Origin: Paramecium primaurelia
Lineage: Eukaryota; Ciliophora; Oligohymenophorea; Peniculida; Parameciidae
Direction: 5' to 3'
NCBI GenBank assembly: GCA_905182975.1
Contig: CAJJDM010000051.1
Coordinates: forward strand, 65,030 to 129,029
Length of the DNA: 64,000 bases
Shown: piece by piece, positions 1 through 11,783 of the stretch
Numbering within the stretch: the first letter of the stretch is position 1
How the letters are laid out: each line of letters opens with the position of its first letter
Translations under genes and position numbers: made by a program
Notes under the pieces: model-generated
Told to the model about the DNA's origin: nothing
What the model saw: the letters and a program-made list of their open reading frames with translations, nothing else
Databases searched by the model: none

Positions 1-746
1 TAATTTTTATAAAATTTCTATACAATTAAAACTGCAGCAATTGCATCTTTTTATTCATTTGTTAAATTATCTAAATTTATTATAAAGAACTTACGAAAAA
101 ATCTAACTACTTCCATAAATTTTCTATTTTCTTCATACTCTTTTGTTATCATTTCCTCAACAGCTCTTCTGAAAGTATTTCTATCAATTCCCCATAAATT
201 ACAATTCTCAAAACATTTCACTGATGCAGAACGAGGAGCATTATACAATAGAGCCAATTCTCCAAAACCATCTCCAGTTTTTAATTCTCTTTTTGCCTTA
301 AAATTTTGAATTGAGAAATAATACTTTTTCATTAACAATAACTTCTAAACTTCCTCTTTATAAAATAAAAAAGCAAGTTGCATGATCTTATTATTTGAAT
401 ATATAAGTTTATGCAGCTGCTTCACAATAGAACATTTTATTTACAATATTCTCACTATAAATAATATGATAATTATTATACAGCTCAGCTTCACTCAAAT
501 TGTAAAAAACAAAATGATTTTTTAAGCAAGTCAAAATGAAAGTAGTATCATTTAATGTTTTTTTCATATCAATTTTTTTAACATTTTCATGGATTACTTC
601 ACCACCTTCATTAATATTGTGCTTGAAATTATTTAATTTATCCTTAAAGATGATAAAATTAATACTGCTTCATCACCTGATCGTTAATCTTCATTGTCGT
701 CACCATGAATTTAATTCTCAGAATTGTTTTATGACCTGGGATCCAT
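1..746 (-). CDS. cAMP-dependent protein kinase regulatory subunit (3' end outside window)
   Basis: Regulatory subunit that holds the PKA catalytic subunit inactive until cAMP binds. Reading from ATG at 746 and removing introns 643-665 (23 nt), 297-324 (28 nt) and 71-94 (24 nt) gives one frame. The cyclic-nucleotide-binding domain A carries the canonical phosphate-binding cassette FGELALLYNAPRSASV near residue 148, with the cAMP-contacting Glu and Arg both present. The A/B linker follows, and domain B begins with NLTNEQKDAIAAVLIVQKF before the window edge cuts it. The N-terminus is short, acidic and Gln/Asn rich, and no RRxS-type pseudosubstrate was recognised, which may be real or may mean a missing 5' exon. 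The gene runs off the left end, so total length is unknown. The family call is secure; the exact start is less so. Confidence 0.9.
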
Positions 747-1640
747 ATTTAATAAATTAATATATAAATAAACAATCTTTTTACTCTTAAATACTAACAC
801 TTGGTTACATACTTATAATCTTAAATTGATTCTTATTCTTTTATATGATTAAAATATTATCAAATTAATTGTATACGTCATTGTTCTAATTGAATATAAA
901 TTCACATACTTAAAGTAAAAATTGACTGTTATATATTCTCTTCATTCATTCAATTATGATATATCATTATAAATATTAAATAAATTTTGGAATCTTTATG
1001 GTTTATATATTTGAAATTTCACAACCTTCTAGAGTTTAAATCCTTCAATTAAGTTTCTTCTTATCTTCAGTATAATCTAGATATTTTGATTTTCATTCTT
1101 TATTTTAAAAAATAGAAAATAAATGTATTAATTTTAATATTTGATAAGAAATAATCTATTTTATTTGGTTAGACAATTTAATATACCTAATCATAGATAG
1201 AAATTGAAATTATATTCTATTTATATATATATTCTTTATTAAATAAATTTAGAGTAAAATTAGAGCAAAGATATAATCAACGATTGAAAAGACACTATTA
1301 ATTTTCAATTTATGATTTCCAATAAAATTATGAACCATTAAAATTAATAATGAGTAGGCTAAATAATCTAAATGAGTGTCAAAAATTAATTTAGACAATT
1401 TGAGTTAATCAAATAAATCGATGTTTTAATTAGAAAAAGTATAAAAAAAAATGATTTTATAACAATTTTAGGTAATAAGATATTGGAAGATTCATATATG
1501 GGATATATTTATAGTTTAAACGTTTATTCTAAAAATCTAATTATTCTAGTTATTTTATCAATGATTAAGAAGGTTAGAGTATTCTAATTTTGTAATTACA
1601 TAGTTCTGTAATAATTGAATTATAAAAATAATAAAATACA
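747..1640. other. gene-free AT-rich stretch
   Basis: About 0.9 kb between divergent genes. All frames on both strands are interrupted by TGA at short spacing, and no domain could be read. It probably holds the promoters of the PKA regulatory subunit and the following membrane protein. Confidence 0.5.
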
Positions 1641-2578
1641 ATGGCAACATTATTTTAATGTGATGGTGCAAACTGCATTGAAGCTTTTCTTGAAGTGGCC
1701 ATCTCCACTACAGCTTCGATAATGGCAATAAATGGATTCCGAATAATATTTAGAGATCGTAATAAATTGCTATCGAAATTGAATAAAATTATTTATGGCA
1801 TATCTATGAGTTAATTAATATTGCTTAGTACTTATTTTATCTTTTGGGGTAAGTTTTCAATAAAACTGTAGGATCTGATTTTGTTATTTCAACAATTAGA
1901 TGTCTTAGGATTTTGAATGAAATTTTATTATGTTCCTTATTAGCAGAAATAGGATTTGAGAAAGACTTTTTAGAGAAATTAGAAATATTTTTAAAGGTCT
2001 TAAGTGGATTTGTATTTGTAGAATGGTTTTGGACAGCAATTATTTCAAATGAAGAATATGAGTAATTTATTAGATAAATATTAAGCTATTATTGTTTGAA
2101 AATGGATTTGGTTTATTTATCTGGAACTACAGTAATATTAACTCTGTTAGCTTGTGGTTTTGGATTTTATGCACTTGATTAATTATACATATCAAAATAA
2201 GAATTAAAACCAACTGATTAGAATAAGATGGATGAACAAGCCTTAGAAATAAAAATATTTTTGGGTTGTGATTTATTATCTGGTCTTATTTAATTTGGAT
2301 GGGATTATTGGGCTAATATGAGTGCATATACTATTGCTGATTGTAAATCATATTATGAAGCTTATTCCATTACTAGCGTATTAATTAATGTTAATAATTA
2401 GATATTTGTTATATTTATTATGAAAGTATTAACGTTAATGATATCTCCAATGGCTATTTATTATATTTTATATTATAAATAGAGATTATAATTTAATTAT
2501 AGAGCTGCTAATGTTTTGGATATAAATGTTTTAATAGATAGAAGAAGTGAATTAGTTGTTGAATTAACAAATGCTTGA
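1641..2578 (+). CDS. multi-pass membrane protein, unknown function
   Basis: Predicted protein of 304 residues after removing one 23-nt intron (1849-1871). Starts MATLFQCDGANCIEAF and stops at TGA 2576-2578. Several hydrophobic segments suggest four to six membrane spans: an early one around LLSTYFIFW, one around SGFVFVEWFWTAII, one around GTTVILTLLACGFGFYAL, and a pair near the C-terminus around IFVIFIMKVLTLMISPMAIYYIL. A middle loop carries an acidic/Lys-rich stretch and the C-terminal tail is charged and probably cytoplasmic. No catalytic or transport motif was recognised. It is convergent with the RING gene, with only 30 bp between stops. The frame and intron are well supported; function is unknown. 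Confidence 0.75.
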
Positions 2579-2589
2579 TATGATTTAGT

Positions 2590-2609
2590 TATATATATAT
2601 ATATATATT
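2590..2609. repeat. TA dinucleotide run
   Basis: About ten TA units between the stops of two convergent genes. Similar runs lie at about 7948-7964, 18172-18187, 19147-19162 and 59992-60009, all between genes. Simple AT-rich microsatellite with no assigned function. Confidence 0.7.
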
Positions 2610-3367
2610 CAGTTATTTATAAGGCTTTCGCATATTTGACATCTAATAGGTCCTTTTGTTCCATGATGTTTAATGCAAAAATAATTACATCCAGGTTTCT
2701 TGCAACAAAATATTTGATTTGGTAAGAAACTATTTTTTATTGATTTTAATTATTCTTTAAACATTTTATCTATTAATTAAAATGGAATAAATTTTCTTAA
2801 AATTGAACTTTTAATTTTTTATTGACAATTTAAACATCTCAATGTTTTGCAATTATTGTTAATTTATATTTTAATATAATCACTTACACATTTTTAATGA
2901 TAGCAATGAAAACAATCCAATTAAACTAAATCTTTTTCAACCATTACTTAGCATTTATCACACATTTATTACATATCAAAAGATGATGATTAATGTGTGA
3001 TTTCTGAACTCTCTTATGTTATTAAATTTATAGTAAGTTTATGATGATTTTTAATCTCATTTATATAATTTTTTGTGTTGTTTTCTATAAAATTCATGTA
3101 ATCATCAAAATTAATTGGTTTATCTTATATAGTAAATATATTATTTTCTGAACAGTCCTTAATAACCTTTATAATTTTTTATTTAGCTAACTCAACATCT
3201 TTAATGAATCCATTAAACTTACTTTATAGAATATCTATTAATATTTCTTATCTGCTTGGTCCTAAGATATTCTTTATTGGAGAAATGAGATTTGTTAATA
3301 TTTATGGATATCCTTTGTTCGATTTGAAATTATTGTAATCATAATCATTAGAGCAAATCGGAATCAT
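2609..3367 (-). CDS. RING-finger-like protein (probable E3 ubiquitin ligase)
   Basis: Uninterrupted 252-residue frame with no intron, ATG at 3367 to TGA at 2609. The N-terminal half is helical and unassigned. The C-terminal half has a zinc-binding pattern: CDKC, then LDCFHCYHQKC, then LRCLNC, which fits a RING fold with Cys/His ligands in the usual order. A second cluster follows: CCKKPGCNYFC, IKHH and CQIC near the end, resembling an incomplete IBR-type or treble-clef site. RING proteins bring E2 enzymes to substrates; the partner cannot be told from sequence. The extra Cys cluster right at the C-terminus is unusual for a simple RING protein. A non-ubiquitin zinc role cannot be excluded. Confidence 0.65.
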
Positions 3368-3711
3368 AAAAAATAAGAAAATTATTTTTTTTTTAAGTTT
3401 ATTTAAGATGATTATATTATCAATTTTCTGATTTTATTCAGTTATATATTATCAAATTGAACAGTTTAATACTTCATAATAGATTTAAACAAATGAGTTT
3501 ATTAAACTATTTAGAATACTATAATGAGATTATTTATTATTCATAATTATTTAGACTACTTTATAGATTAAAGATAGCATATAATTATTATTAGGTAATC
3601 ATTTAAATATATTAGTTTCTGTTTAGAATTAGTAAAACGTTATTTATTTTTCAAATGATATATTACTCATTTACAACTATTATAAATTATATATTTATTT
3701 AATTATTGTGA
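3368..3711. other. intergenic, divergent promoters
   Basis: AT-rich spacer between the divergent RING and DRC4 genes. No gene or RNA was recognised. Confidence 0.5.
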
Positions 3712-5210
3712 ATGCCTCCTAAGCCTAAACCTAAGAAAGCACCATAAGAACCAGAAGATGAATTTACTAAGATGACTGCTTAAGAGCTTACATAGAATTT
3801 ACAAATATTCAGAGATAAATTAACTGAATTAAAGCAAAAAAGAAATTATATCCAAATGGATCGTGATATGGTTCAAAATTTTTTCTCTAATTGCTTATAA
3901 GAAATTTAAGAGCTAAATATTAAAATTGTAAACAAAGAAACTGAAGCTGAATAATTAGAAGAAACTCACAGAATCCAATTAAAAAGCTATTTATAAAAAG
4001 TATAACTATCAATTAAGATAGGTTAAACATCTTGAGTATGAATAAGAAAAAGCAAATGATGAAATAGAAAAAGATGGAAAGGAGGCGCATAATTTAGAAA
4101 ATGATCATTTTTCTAAGAGAAGTGATGAATAGAAAAGATAAAAAACACATTTAAAAAAATTATAGGAGGAATATGAAAACTCATATATTCATGCTATAGA
4201 AAAAGAAGAAAAAAACAATAAAAAAACACTTGATAAATCAAAATAAGTTTTTGATGAAACTTTATAAAATATGGAAGAGAAATATAAAATGAGACTTCAA
4301 AAATTAAAAGAGGAATTAGAACTAAGACTTAAAGTAGAAATCCATGAACTCGAAGAAAGAAAAAATCTTCATATTAATGAATTAATTAATAATCATGAAA
4401 CAGCATTTGCTGAACTTAAATAATATTATAATACTATCACTAGAGAGAATTTAGAACTTATTAAAAATTAAAAAGAAGAAATAGCTAGCATTAATGCTAA
4501 ACTATAAAAAAATAGTAAAATAATAGCTGACATGAAAGCTGCCAATAATAATATAAGAATTCCCTTAAAATAAGCTACTGAAGAAAGAGATATTTTAAAA
4601 AATGCACTTAAATAATTTTCAAAGGTAATATTCTCTATTATTATTTCAGCATAAAATGTCTCTACAAAATTTACAATCAAAAAATACTACTTTAACAGAG
4701 AAATATGCAGAATTAAAACATAATAGCAATGATTTAAATTTTAAATATGATAAATTATTAAGAGAAAAATAAGAATTAGAAGAAAAATTTGAAAGAATTG
4801 CTATGGAAGTTAAAAAACATACAGATTTATAAAATAATGTATTAAGTTAACAATTATAAAATATGTAAGATGGATTGGAAGAAAAGGTATAATTAAAAAA
4901 TTTATTATTAGGAAGTTCAATTAAAGACCATTGTAGAAAGAACTAATATGGATCCATAAATGTACTAATAATTAACTATTAAAATCAAAGAGTCTATTGA
5001 GTATTTCATATTATTATTACTTTTAGAGCTAAAAATTAATTAATCAAGAATCTTAGATATTCTATTCATCATGCTACTAAAGCATACAATGATTCAATTA
5101 GAGTCTATGAGGCAAAATTAGTAGAATTTGGTATTCCACCAGAAGAACTTGGCTTCTAGCCTTTAGCAACAATCACAAGTTCTATGCCAGCTGGATTAGT
5201 AAGTTAATGA
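3712..5210 (+). CDS. DRC4: dynein regulatory complex subunit 4 (GAS8/trypanin)
   Basis: Core coiled-coil subunit of the nexin-dynein regulatory complex of motile cilia, which links doublets and regulates inner-arm dynein. Four introns (4000-4021, 4625-4649, 4887-4911, 5001-5026; 22, 25, 25 and 26 nt) leave 466 codons, close to the human protein's 478. Family landmarks are in order: a Pro/Lys-rich start (MPPKPKPKKAPQEP), long coiled coil, the central block EIHELEERKNLHINELI, the stretch AFAELKQYYNTITRENLELI, then LEEKEVQLKTIVERTNMDPQ and the conserved end YEAKLVEFGIPPEELGFQPL. Gln is mostly TAA. The gene stands alone on its strand, followed by a convergent gene. The assignment is secure. Confidence 0.95.
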
Positions 5211-5404
5211 TCTTATAATTATACAATAATTTCATTATCATCTAAATTAATATGATGTGGTTATCTTTTAATAATTTTTTAATAATTTTATCAAATGAAC
5301 AATACAATTTTTATATATAAATATATCTAAACTTAATTTATTAATCTAAGTTTCAAAATAAAATATAATAAAAATTAAATAAATTTTATTGATAAAATTA
5401 ATAA

Positions 5405-6285
5405 TCAATTAAGTGAATAATTTTTTAAAAGATACTAAATGCAAAATATTATTTATGATAATTTCATTCTTAACAATTACTTTGAATGCATTTTATTAAA
5501 GAATTGGCCTTTTCGTTATTTCTGACACATTAATTATACTACAATTAAAACCATATTTTACAGCATCGAGACCCTCATAAATAGCTTTCTATTTACAGTC
5601 TTTCAGTCTATTTACACAATCATCATTGCATTCTTTAAAAAATTATGCACATTCATCTTTAATACATTCTTAATATTCAGCTCTTTTATTTCTCTCTTAT
5701 TCATTTTCTTATCCATTATTTTTTTTCTTTTCTCCTTCTTCTTCTTCTTCTTCTTCTTCCTCTTTCTTTTTCTTTTCCTCCTATTCTTTTTTTTTCTTTA
5801 ATTCTTCCTCCTTTTTTTTCTTTTCTTCTTCTTCTTTTTTTTTCTTTTCCTCTTCTTCTTTCTTTTTCTTTTCCTCCTCTTCTTTTTTTTTCTTATCTTC
5901 CTCTTCTTTTTTCTTCTTAGCCTCCTCAGCCTTCTTAGCTTCTTCAGCTTTTTTAGCCTCTTCTGCCTTTTTTGCTTCTTCAGCCTTCTTAGCCTCTTCT
6001 GCCTTTTTTGCTTCTTCAGCCTTCTTAGCCTCTTCTGCCTTTTTAGCTTCTTAGGCTTTCTTAGCTTCTTCTGCCTTTTTTGCTTCATCAGCCTTCTTTT
6101 ATTCTTCTGGGGTTAATAAGGAAGTTCTTTAAGACAATTCTTCATTTTTTATCACTTCTTTCTGTTGATCAAATAATATCGATTTTTACTTGAATATACT
6201 TTATTTAAGTCTTGTTGAGTATTTCAATTCTTTTAGTGGTTGCTAAAGCGATTAACAATATAATAAAAACAACAGATGTTCTCAT
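5405..6285 (-). CDS. Lys/Glu/Ala-repeat protein with Cys-rich C-terminus
   Basis: Model of 267 residues. A 31-nt GT...AG intron near the 5' end (6243-6273) brings the start MRTSQPLKELKYSTRL into frame with the body. Residues about 60-110 are near-perfect six-residue repeats (KKAEEA). A long run of only Lys and Glu follows, probably a stiff charged helix. The tail is different: CIKDECAQFFKECNDDC then RLKDC, five cysteines in about 25 residues, then a hydrophobic end. The 3' end is less certain; a 46-nt intron (5435-5480) before the TGA at 5405 was inferred. Without the first intron the N-terminus would look like a signal peptide, but that frame does not reach the repeats. Function unknown. Confidence 0.6.
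5930..6095. repeat. 18-nt imperfect tandem repeat inside a gene
   Basis: About eight to nine units of an 18-nt repeat, encoding KKAEEA on the minus strand with occasional Gln or Asp substitutions. It grades at lower coordinates into a purine-only Lys/Glu tract (about 5720-5930). Confidence 0.85.
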
Positions 6286-7150
6286 ATCCCCAAAACTTTA
6301 ATTTTACTGAAAAAATATTAATAGGTTTTTAATAATAAATTTTAATATGGAAGTTAAGTATTCACAACATCATAGATTAATATTAATTTATATCCATTTA
6401 TTGGTTTGAATGAGTTAAATAAATAGTATTAGAATAAGAATTTGATAAATAAAATAAATTATTATTAGTGAGTGTTTGAATTAATGATTATCTTCAATGG
6501 TATCTATGAAACTGAAAAAAATTAACATTGATAATAAAAAGATTGGACTTACAGATTGTAGAGGAAGGTTGTTTATTACTTAATTAAAATATGAATTTCT
6601 TAAAAAGGAATTGTATTCAATTGAAAAATTGTATTTTTAATTAACTTTGTTTAATCTCCATTAATCATATATTAAAAAGAAAATTATTGTATTTTTAATA
6701 CATAATATTGATTCTTAAACATTTTGCTTAGAAATAAAGTGTAACGTTATTATATGAAAAATTAATATTTCTTAGACTCTTCCAAGGTTAATATATAATT
6801 AATATAATGATCCATATCAACTATTATGATAATTGGATTTCTCTTAATTAGTTTATTTGATGATATTCTATTTTAGAAATTTAATTTATTTTTATATTAA
6901 ATTAATTGCAAAATTTTTCTATCTCTAATTTTCTATTAAAGGTTTGTATTGTTTATAATAGGAAATGCATTAAAATACAATAGTTTGAAATTTTTATATT
7001 AGAATATAGATAAAATAAGTTAATCAATCGAGAGAGAAAAAAGGATATTATAAAAAAAATAAATGTAAATTGATTATTTGTTTTGCTAATATTATTATGA
7101 TTGTTGTACAAACTATAATAGTGATCTATAGAATAAAATATTTAATAAAA
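6286..7150. other. gene-free AT-rich stretch
   Basis: No frame of useful length on either strand and no RNA gene seen. TA-rich with scattered homopolymers. Confidence 0.5.
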
Positions 7151-7624
7151 TGAAAACTAGGAACTCTGTTAGACAAAGACAGAGAGAAGACTTGTCTGTC
7201 ACTTGTTAAGAGGTATTCACCACAAAATTCTCATAAATATGTCTTCCTTTATATATATTATCTATACACTATAAAATAGAATGTATCAATAAGTGAGTAC
7301 CCACTTCCTAGTGCAGCATAAACACCTATTAAGAGAAAAGGACCAATCCATAAGAAACCTAAATAGGTATTAATCATAATAATGAGAAGACTATGATTAA
7401 TTTAAAAAAAAACAAATCTTAAAGGTAATTTATCTGCTATGATGATAAAGATTTAAATATTCCTTAATAATACTAATCAATCCTCTAAAAACATGTAAGT
7501 ATTAAGTTCATAATATATAAAGAAATCTGATGATGATAGAGAATCTGATGAAGAACAAATTAAACATGCTATTAACTACTTGTATAATGAATTATTATTA
7601 TGTTTGGAAAAAGAAAAAAAATGA
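7151..7624 (+). CDS. possible small hypothetical gene
   Basis: Starts MKTRNSVRQRQREDLSV, with higher G+C than its surroundings, and ends with an acidic stretch KKSDDDRESDEEQIKHAINY before TGA 7622-7624. The two ends are in different frames, and the intron or introns joining them were not resolved; a GT...AG span around 7365-7422 is the best candidate but is long for this genome. Composition suggests real coding at both ends. It may be a true gene with an unresolved structure or a decaying one. No family was recognised. Confidence 0.35.
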
Positions 7625-7663
7625 ATTAATTAATTTTATAATGATCATATAAAATTATTTTTT

Positions 7664-7909
7664 ATGATTGCAACTCAAAAGTTTCCTTTTTAAGTTCTTC
7701 TCATTCCTTTTAAGAAATTAGATTTGATTAAACAATTTAATATCAAAAATTAACAAGAACTTTGTAATAATTATAGAATAAGAATTTCTAAAAAGAGAGT
7801 TTTGAGAATGCTATATAAAATCAAACAGAGTCTTATTAATGAGTTAATAATTATGTTTATACTGAAATTTTAATGTTCTGTTCAATCAGTAAGCATTAAT
7901 ATAATATGA
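7664..7909 (+). CDS. short open frame, possible gene fragment
   Basis: An 81-residue frame opening MIATQKFPFQVLLIPFKKLD and ending in a hydrophobic stretch. It lies just after another doubtful gene, so the two could be exons or remnants of one locus. No homology was recognised and no intron needed. Listed because the frame is cleaner than its surroundings. Confidence 0.25.
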
Positions 7910-8286
7910 TATTCTCATTATTAATCACATAGATTAACTTAATACATGTATATATATATATATGAAATGTAGAATAAGTATAAATAAAAAATTAGAAATT
8001 CTGAGAAAATATAAATATCAAAAATGAAAAAGTGATTAAACATGTAGAGATATTTTAATTTTTTTATTAATTCATAAAAAATATAGAGATGTTAATTTTG
8101 TAATAGATTTAGAATACTTGAAAATTGATAAAAAATAGATCTTTAATGTTTACATTAATTTACAGTATAAAAATATTATTATAAAATTGATTTTTGATGA
8201 ATGATAATATCACTTCGAATTGATAAAACAGAAATATATATCATCAACAAAAATAAATGTAATAATTAATATAATACCTTAACTTA
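7910..8286. other. gene-free AT-rich stretch
   Basis: Contains a TA run (about 7948-7964) and no recognisable gene. Confidence 0.5.
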
Positions 8287-8753
8287 TCAAGAGTCACCTT
8301 CCTCTATTTCCATTAATTAAGAACTACTTTAATGGGGATTAATTTAAACTATTCCTGATATTTCATATTTAAGAGCATGAAAATTGATTGTTTCTACTAT
8401 ATTATCTACCTGAGATAGTTTTATTTGTTGCTTATTATTTTATAGCTCCAAATATTTGATTATCAAAATAAATTTAGAATGAGTTCTTAAAAGGAGGCAA
8501 TTCATTTTCATATTCAACATTCAAATTTCCTTTATTAAATTCCACTATTTTATAACACTTCTAAATTATTTAAAGTCTTTTATGTAAAATCATTCAATAA
8601 ATAATAACTATTTTAGTCATCTCCATCTCTTTATTGAAGATATTTATAATAAGTTTCAAATCGAGATTCCATATTAATTGAAACTGATTCAATGTAAATT
8701 TAATTTGTGGAGATATCTTGAATAATAGTTTGTTGTAATGTTTTTTCAGTCAT
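8287..8753 (-). CDS. small hypothetical protein, ends uncertain
   Basis: ATG at 8753 opens MTEKTLQQTIIQDISTNQIY. Coding character continues (ETYYKYLQQRDGDDQNSYYL), then the frame must shift once, near 8560, to reach NVEYENELPPFKNSFQIYF. A very short intron there (about 16 nt) is possible but not certain. It ends either at TGA 8363-8365 or, if a further intron is used, at TGA 8287-8289 after SSQLMEIEEGDS. No family was recognised. It follows the next upstream gene on the same strand with only about 38 bp between. Confidence 0.45.
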
Positions 8754-8791
8754 AAACAATAAAATGAAAATTTATAATTAATTAATCTTGC

Positions 8792-9342
8792 TCATAATTC
8801 TAGACCATGCAACTATTTCCTTAATTCATATTATATAGCTTGCATTGTTATATTTGGTATTACTGTTTATTATTTGATGATATTTGTGCTTGGTTAAGTA
8901 TATTATTTCTATTGTCTTGGTAGCCTTGCAGATTAATGAGGAGTGATTTTTGGTTTAAAAGAACATTCTTGATTTATAATCTTTTCTTTTTCTTCTAAAT
9001 ATGCTTTGCTTGTTTCTTATTATTTTTACAATTTATTTTTTTGCCATTATTCATTTCTCTCTAAAAATGATGTTTGTTTCAAATAATTTGGATATTTCTT
9101 ATATAAGAATATAATAGTACATTAATTTATGGTTTAAATGTAAGTTCTTTATTCTCTTTTTCTTCAGGTGTAGGAGTCATTGATTATCTAATTGGTTTAG
9201 CAATTACATGAGTTTGACTTTTATTGATTAAATCACCAACACTTACTTTCTACATATTAAATGAATTATTTTTCATTCTATCAAGCATCTTTGTGAGATT
9301 GATTTCAATACTTTTTGATCTAATAGGTGATTCATTGTTCAT
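8792..9342 (-). CDS. hypothetical protein with FKP motifs
   Basis: Predicted 175 residues with one 23-nt intron (9098-9120). The sequence holds two short related motifs, LTFKPQIN and CSFKPKITP, separated by a charged helical block that includes SFLERNEQWQKNKLQ. Proteins with such repeated F-K-P-x-I and FLERN-xxW-xxK motifs are common among ciliate proteins of unknown role, some thought to be cytoskeletal; that is family knowledge recalled only in general terms. The Gln content is high even by local standards. Start chosen as the first ATG of the frame. Confidence 0.65.
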
Positions 9343-10059
9343 TTTTTTAACCGAATAGTTTAATAATTAATATTGATCAATTTTTAGATAAACAGAAAAA
9401 TATCTATAACTTTTAGATGTTAACTATATCAAAAAATTTATAGTATATAGATTAAATTAAAAATGTATTTAAAATCTCTCTCTTAATATTAAAATATCAA
9501 TCTATAATTTCAATAAGATTATTTAAAATATAACCTAATAAATAATTTTAGTAATCTTTTGATAAATATTAAACACATTGTTTTTAATTAGAAAATAAAA
9601 TTATTTAACTCAATATTATGATTAAATCTTACATAAAAGCATTTAAAGTAAAATTTATCATATAATTTTATAATAAAATATTTATTATTTTTAAATTTCA
9701 TTCTTATAGATTTGAAAAACAGATTAATCGAAGAGAACCATATTTAAGTTTTGTTTTTAATGAATTTCTAAGTTAATTGTTTATACTAACCTATTATTAT
9801 TAAAATAAAATAATTAAATTCACTATTGTTATTGATGATTTGTGGAATAATTTATATAATAGACAATATCAGATTATTTATTCCAATTTCCCAGAAATAT
9901 TGTAATCGTATCTTATTTTTCATTGAAGTTTAAATTTACAATTTAATTACACAAGAATATGTTTTTATATTTTTTTTTAATAAAGATAATTACTTATTTA
10001 TTGTTAAGGAAGTTCTAATAGCTTCTAATCTAAGTTGATTAAATAATATTTATATTATT
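9343..10059. other. gene-free AT-rich stretch
   Basis: About 0.7 kb with no usable frame, between two divergent genes. Presumed promoters only. Confidence 0.5.
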
Positions 10060-10695
10060 ATGCAAGCTAAGAGCAACATTGTTATTGAAATGGAAATGAT
10101 GATAGAAAGCACAGAACATTTAAATAATTTAAAAGGGGATTCACATAAGGATTAAATAACTTATATGAGTGGATAGAACTAATGTATTAAACAAAAAGTC
10201 AGTTAGATTGACTTAGAGTTCCAAAAGCTTTTATTTTAGTTGATTGAGACTAAATTAAGTGAAAATACAATCTCATAAGTAAGTGTTTCTATTTATTTAA
10301 AGGTTCATGACTTGTTAAAAAGATTATCTAGTTCTTTAATAATAGAAATTCCTAAAGGGCCTTAGATTCTTTAAAGCCTCTACTTAATCATATTAATAAG
10401 AAAACCAACAATCAAAAGAAATTTTCCTTTTAGTCCATTGTCTATCATCTTGTCGAGGATCAAAAAGATAATCAAAAGAGTTAAAAAGTTATTATAAAGG
10501 AAATTGAATTGGATTCAAAAATAGAATGATATTCAAATAAAATAGCATTCTTCATTTCATTTATACAAATCCTAATGTAAGAATACAGATAATCAAATTG
10601 ATTGTTTAACGAGGCAGCTATCTTTTGAATAATACAAGGAACCTATATATAAAGAAATCACAATAATATAGGGATAAGGATTAATCAAATTTTGA
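10060..10695 (+). CDS. hypothetical protein
   Basis: Predicted 203 residues after removing one 24-nt intron (10279-10302). The first half is acidic and helical (MQAKSNIVIEMEMMIESTEH), and the middle is strikingly basic and hydrophobic (RIKKIIKRVKKLLQRKLNW). No domain was recognised. The basic segment could bind nucleic acid or membrane, but nothing shows which. The stop lies only 14 bp from the stop of the convergent gene at 10710. Confidence 0.6.
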
Positions 10696-10709
10696 TTATA
10701 ATATCAATC

Positions 10710-11603
10710 TCAAAGATTCTAAGAAGTTAATTTTTCTATTTCCTTCTAAAATCTTTCCTATACAAATTTGTTTTTAAAATGTATTTATCTATTTCTCATT
10801 GATGTTTGTATGTTCATGTGTTCATTTCTTCTTTAAATTTGAGAATAAATGATTTTTCGAGAGGAACTCTATTCAGTTTAAAATTACCTGGTTTTTCTAT
10901 TTTAAATATGTTAAAAAATTTACTTGATGGTTTCTAGATTTTAGATATGCAAATTACTTGCTTCATCTAAAAGGTTAACTATTTTGTCATTGATTGATTT
11001 ATGGAATGATGTTTATAAAGATTTAACTCTATTAATATCATCCTCTTAGGTTTCTTATTTAGAATTTAATAGTCTTTCAGTAGGAAATAAGAATTTTTAT
11101 GAGTTGATTCTTGAACTACATTTAGTTGTACAATTTGAAAGTGGAAGAACCTTTTATATTTCAGTAAATTCATCATTAAAAGGATGAACGTGTTTATTAA
11201 AGTAGACTTCAAAATCTTTGATTAATTAATCTCTGCCTTTAGTTTTTTGTTTACTGAGAACTTCTGAGAGTTGAGACAATCTAGTCATCTGATAGATTTG
11301 ATTATAGTATTTATCTGACCATAGTTAATTATTGTACATAAATCCTTGATTCTTCTTCTATAGATTTAAATACTCATTTTAAAGTCTGTTACTTTTAATT
11401 TATTGTAAGACTTAGCCATAATCAGCTTTTTCTGCAATAGATTTTCTTAACCCACCAATTTTCTTCAGTTACAAATAATAAAGATCTGAATGAGCCTTTT
11501 TTACATAGGTTTGGAATGTCTTATGTCTTTATAAGAATGCTTAATCTGAGACTATGTTGGGGACAAGGAGAATATGTTTGAATTTATTTTGTTCTTTTGA
11601 CAT
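10710..11603 (-). CDS. hypothetical coiled-coil protein
   Basis: Uninterrupted frame of 297 residues, start MSKEQNKFKHILLVPNIVSD. Mostly charged helix with Gln-rich segments and likely coiled coil in the middle and near the C-terminus (NKFVQERFQKEIEKLTS). No family motif was recognised. No intron is needed, which is less usual here for a gene this long. It is divergent from the kinase gene, with 180 bp between starts. Confidence 0.65.
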
Positions 11604-11783
11604 TAATTTATTATTAAAATAAGGTAAGTTAAGAAATCTTACTGATTGTATAAGCTTATAAATTTAGAGATGAATAAAATTTAATAGTGTTTTTGAATGA
11701 TAATGGAATAATAGAAGTTAATTTCAGAGATCAATTGCTCCAAATAAATTAATAAACCTATATATATAATTTTTAACGAACAT

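Noticed and set aside
536..760. Plus-strand frame opposite the PKA regulatory subunit
   Set aside because: Antisense to a clear coding exon; no domain.
5798..6088. Lys/Arg/Leu-rich frame on the minus strand
   Set aside because: Shifted reading of the KKAEEA repeat tract; the Glu/Ala frame continues on both sides and this one does not.
7151..7909. Idea that the two short frames here are a mobile element
   Set aside because: No terminal repeats, transposase motif or target duplication could be seen.
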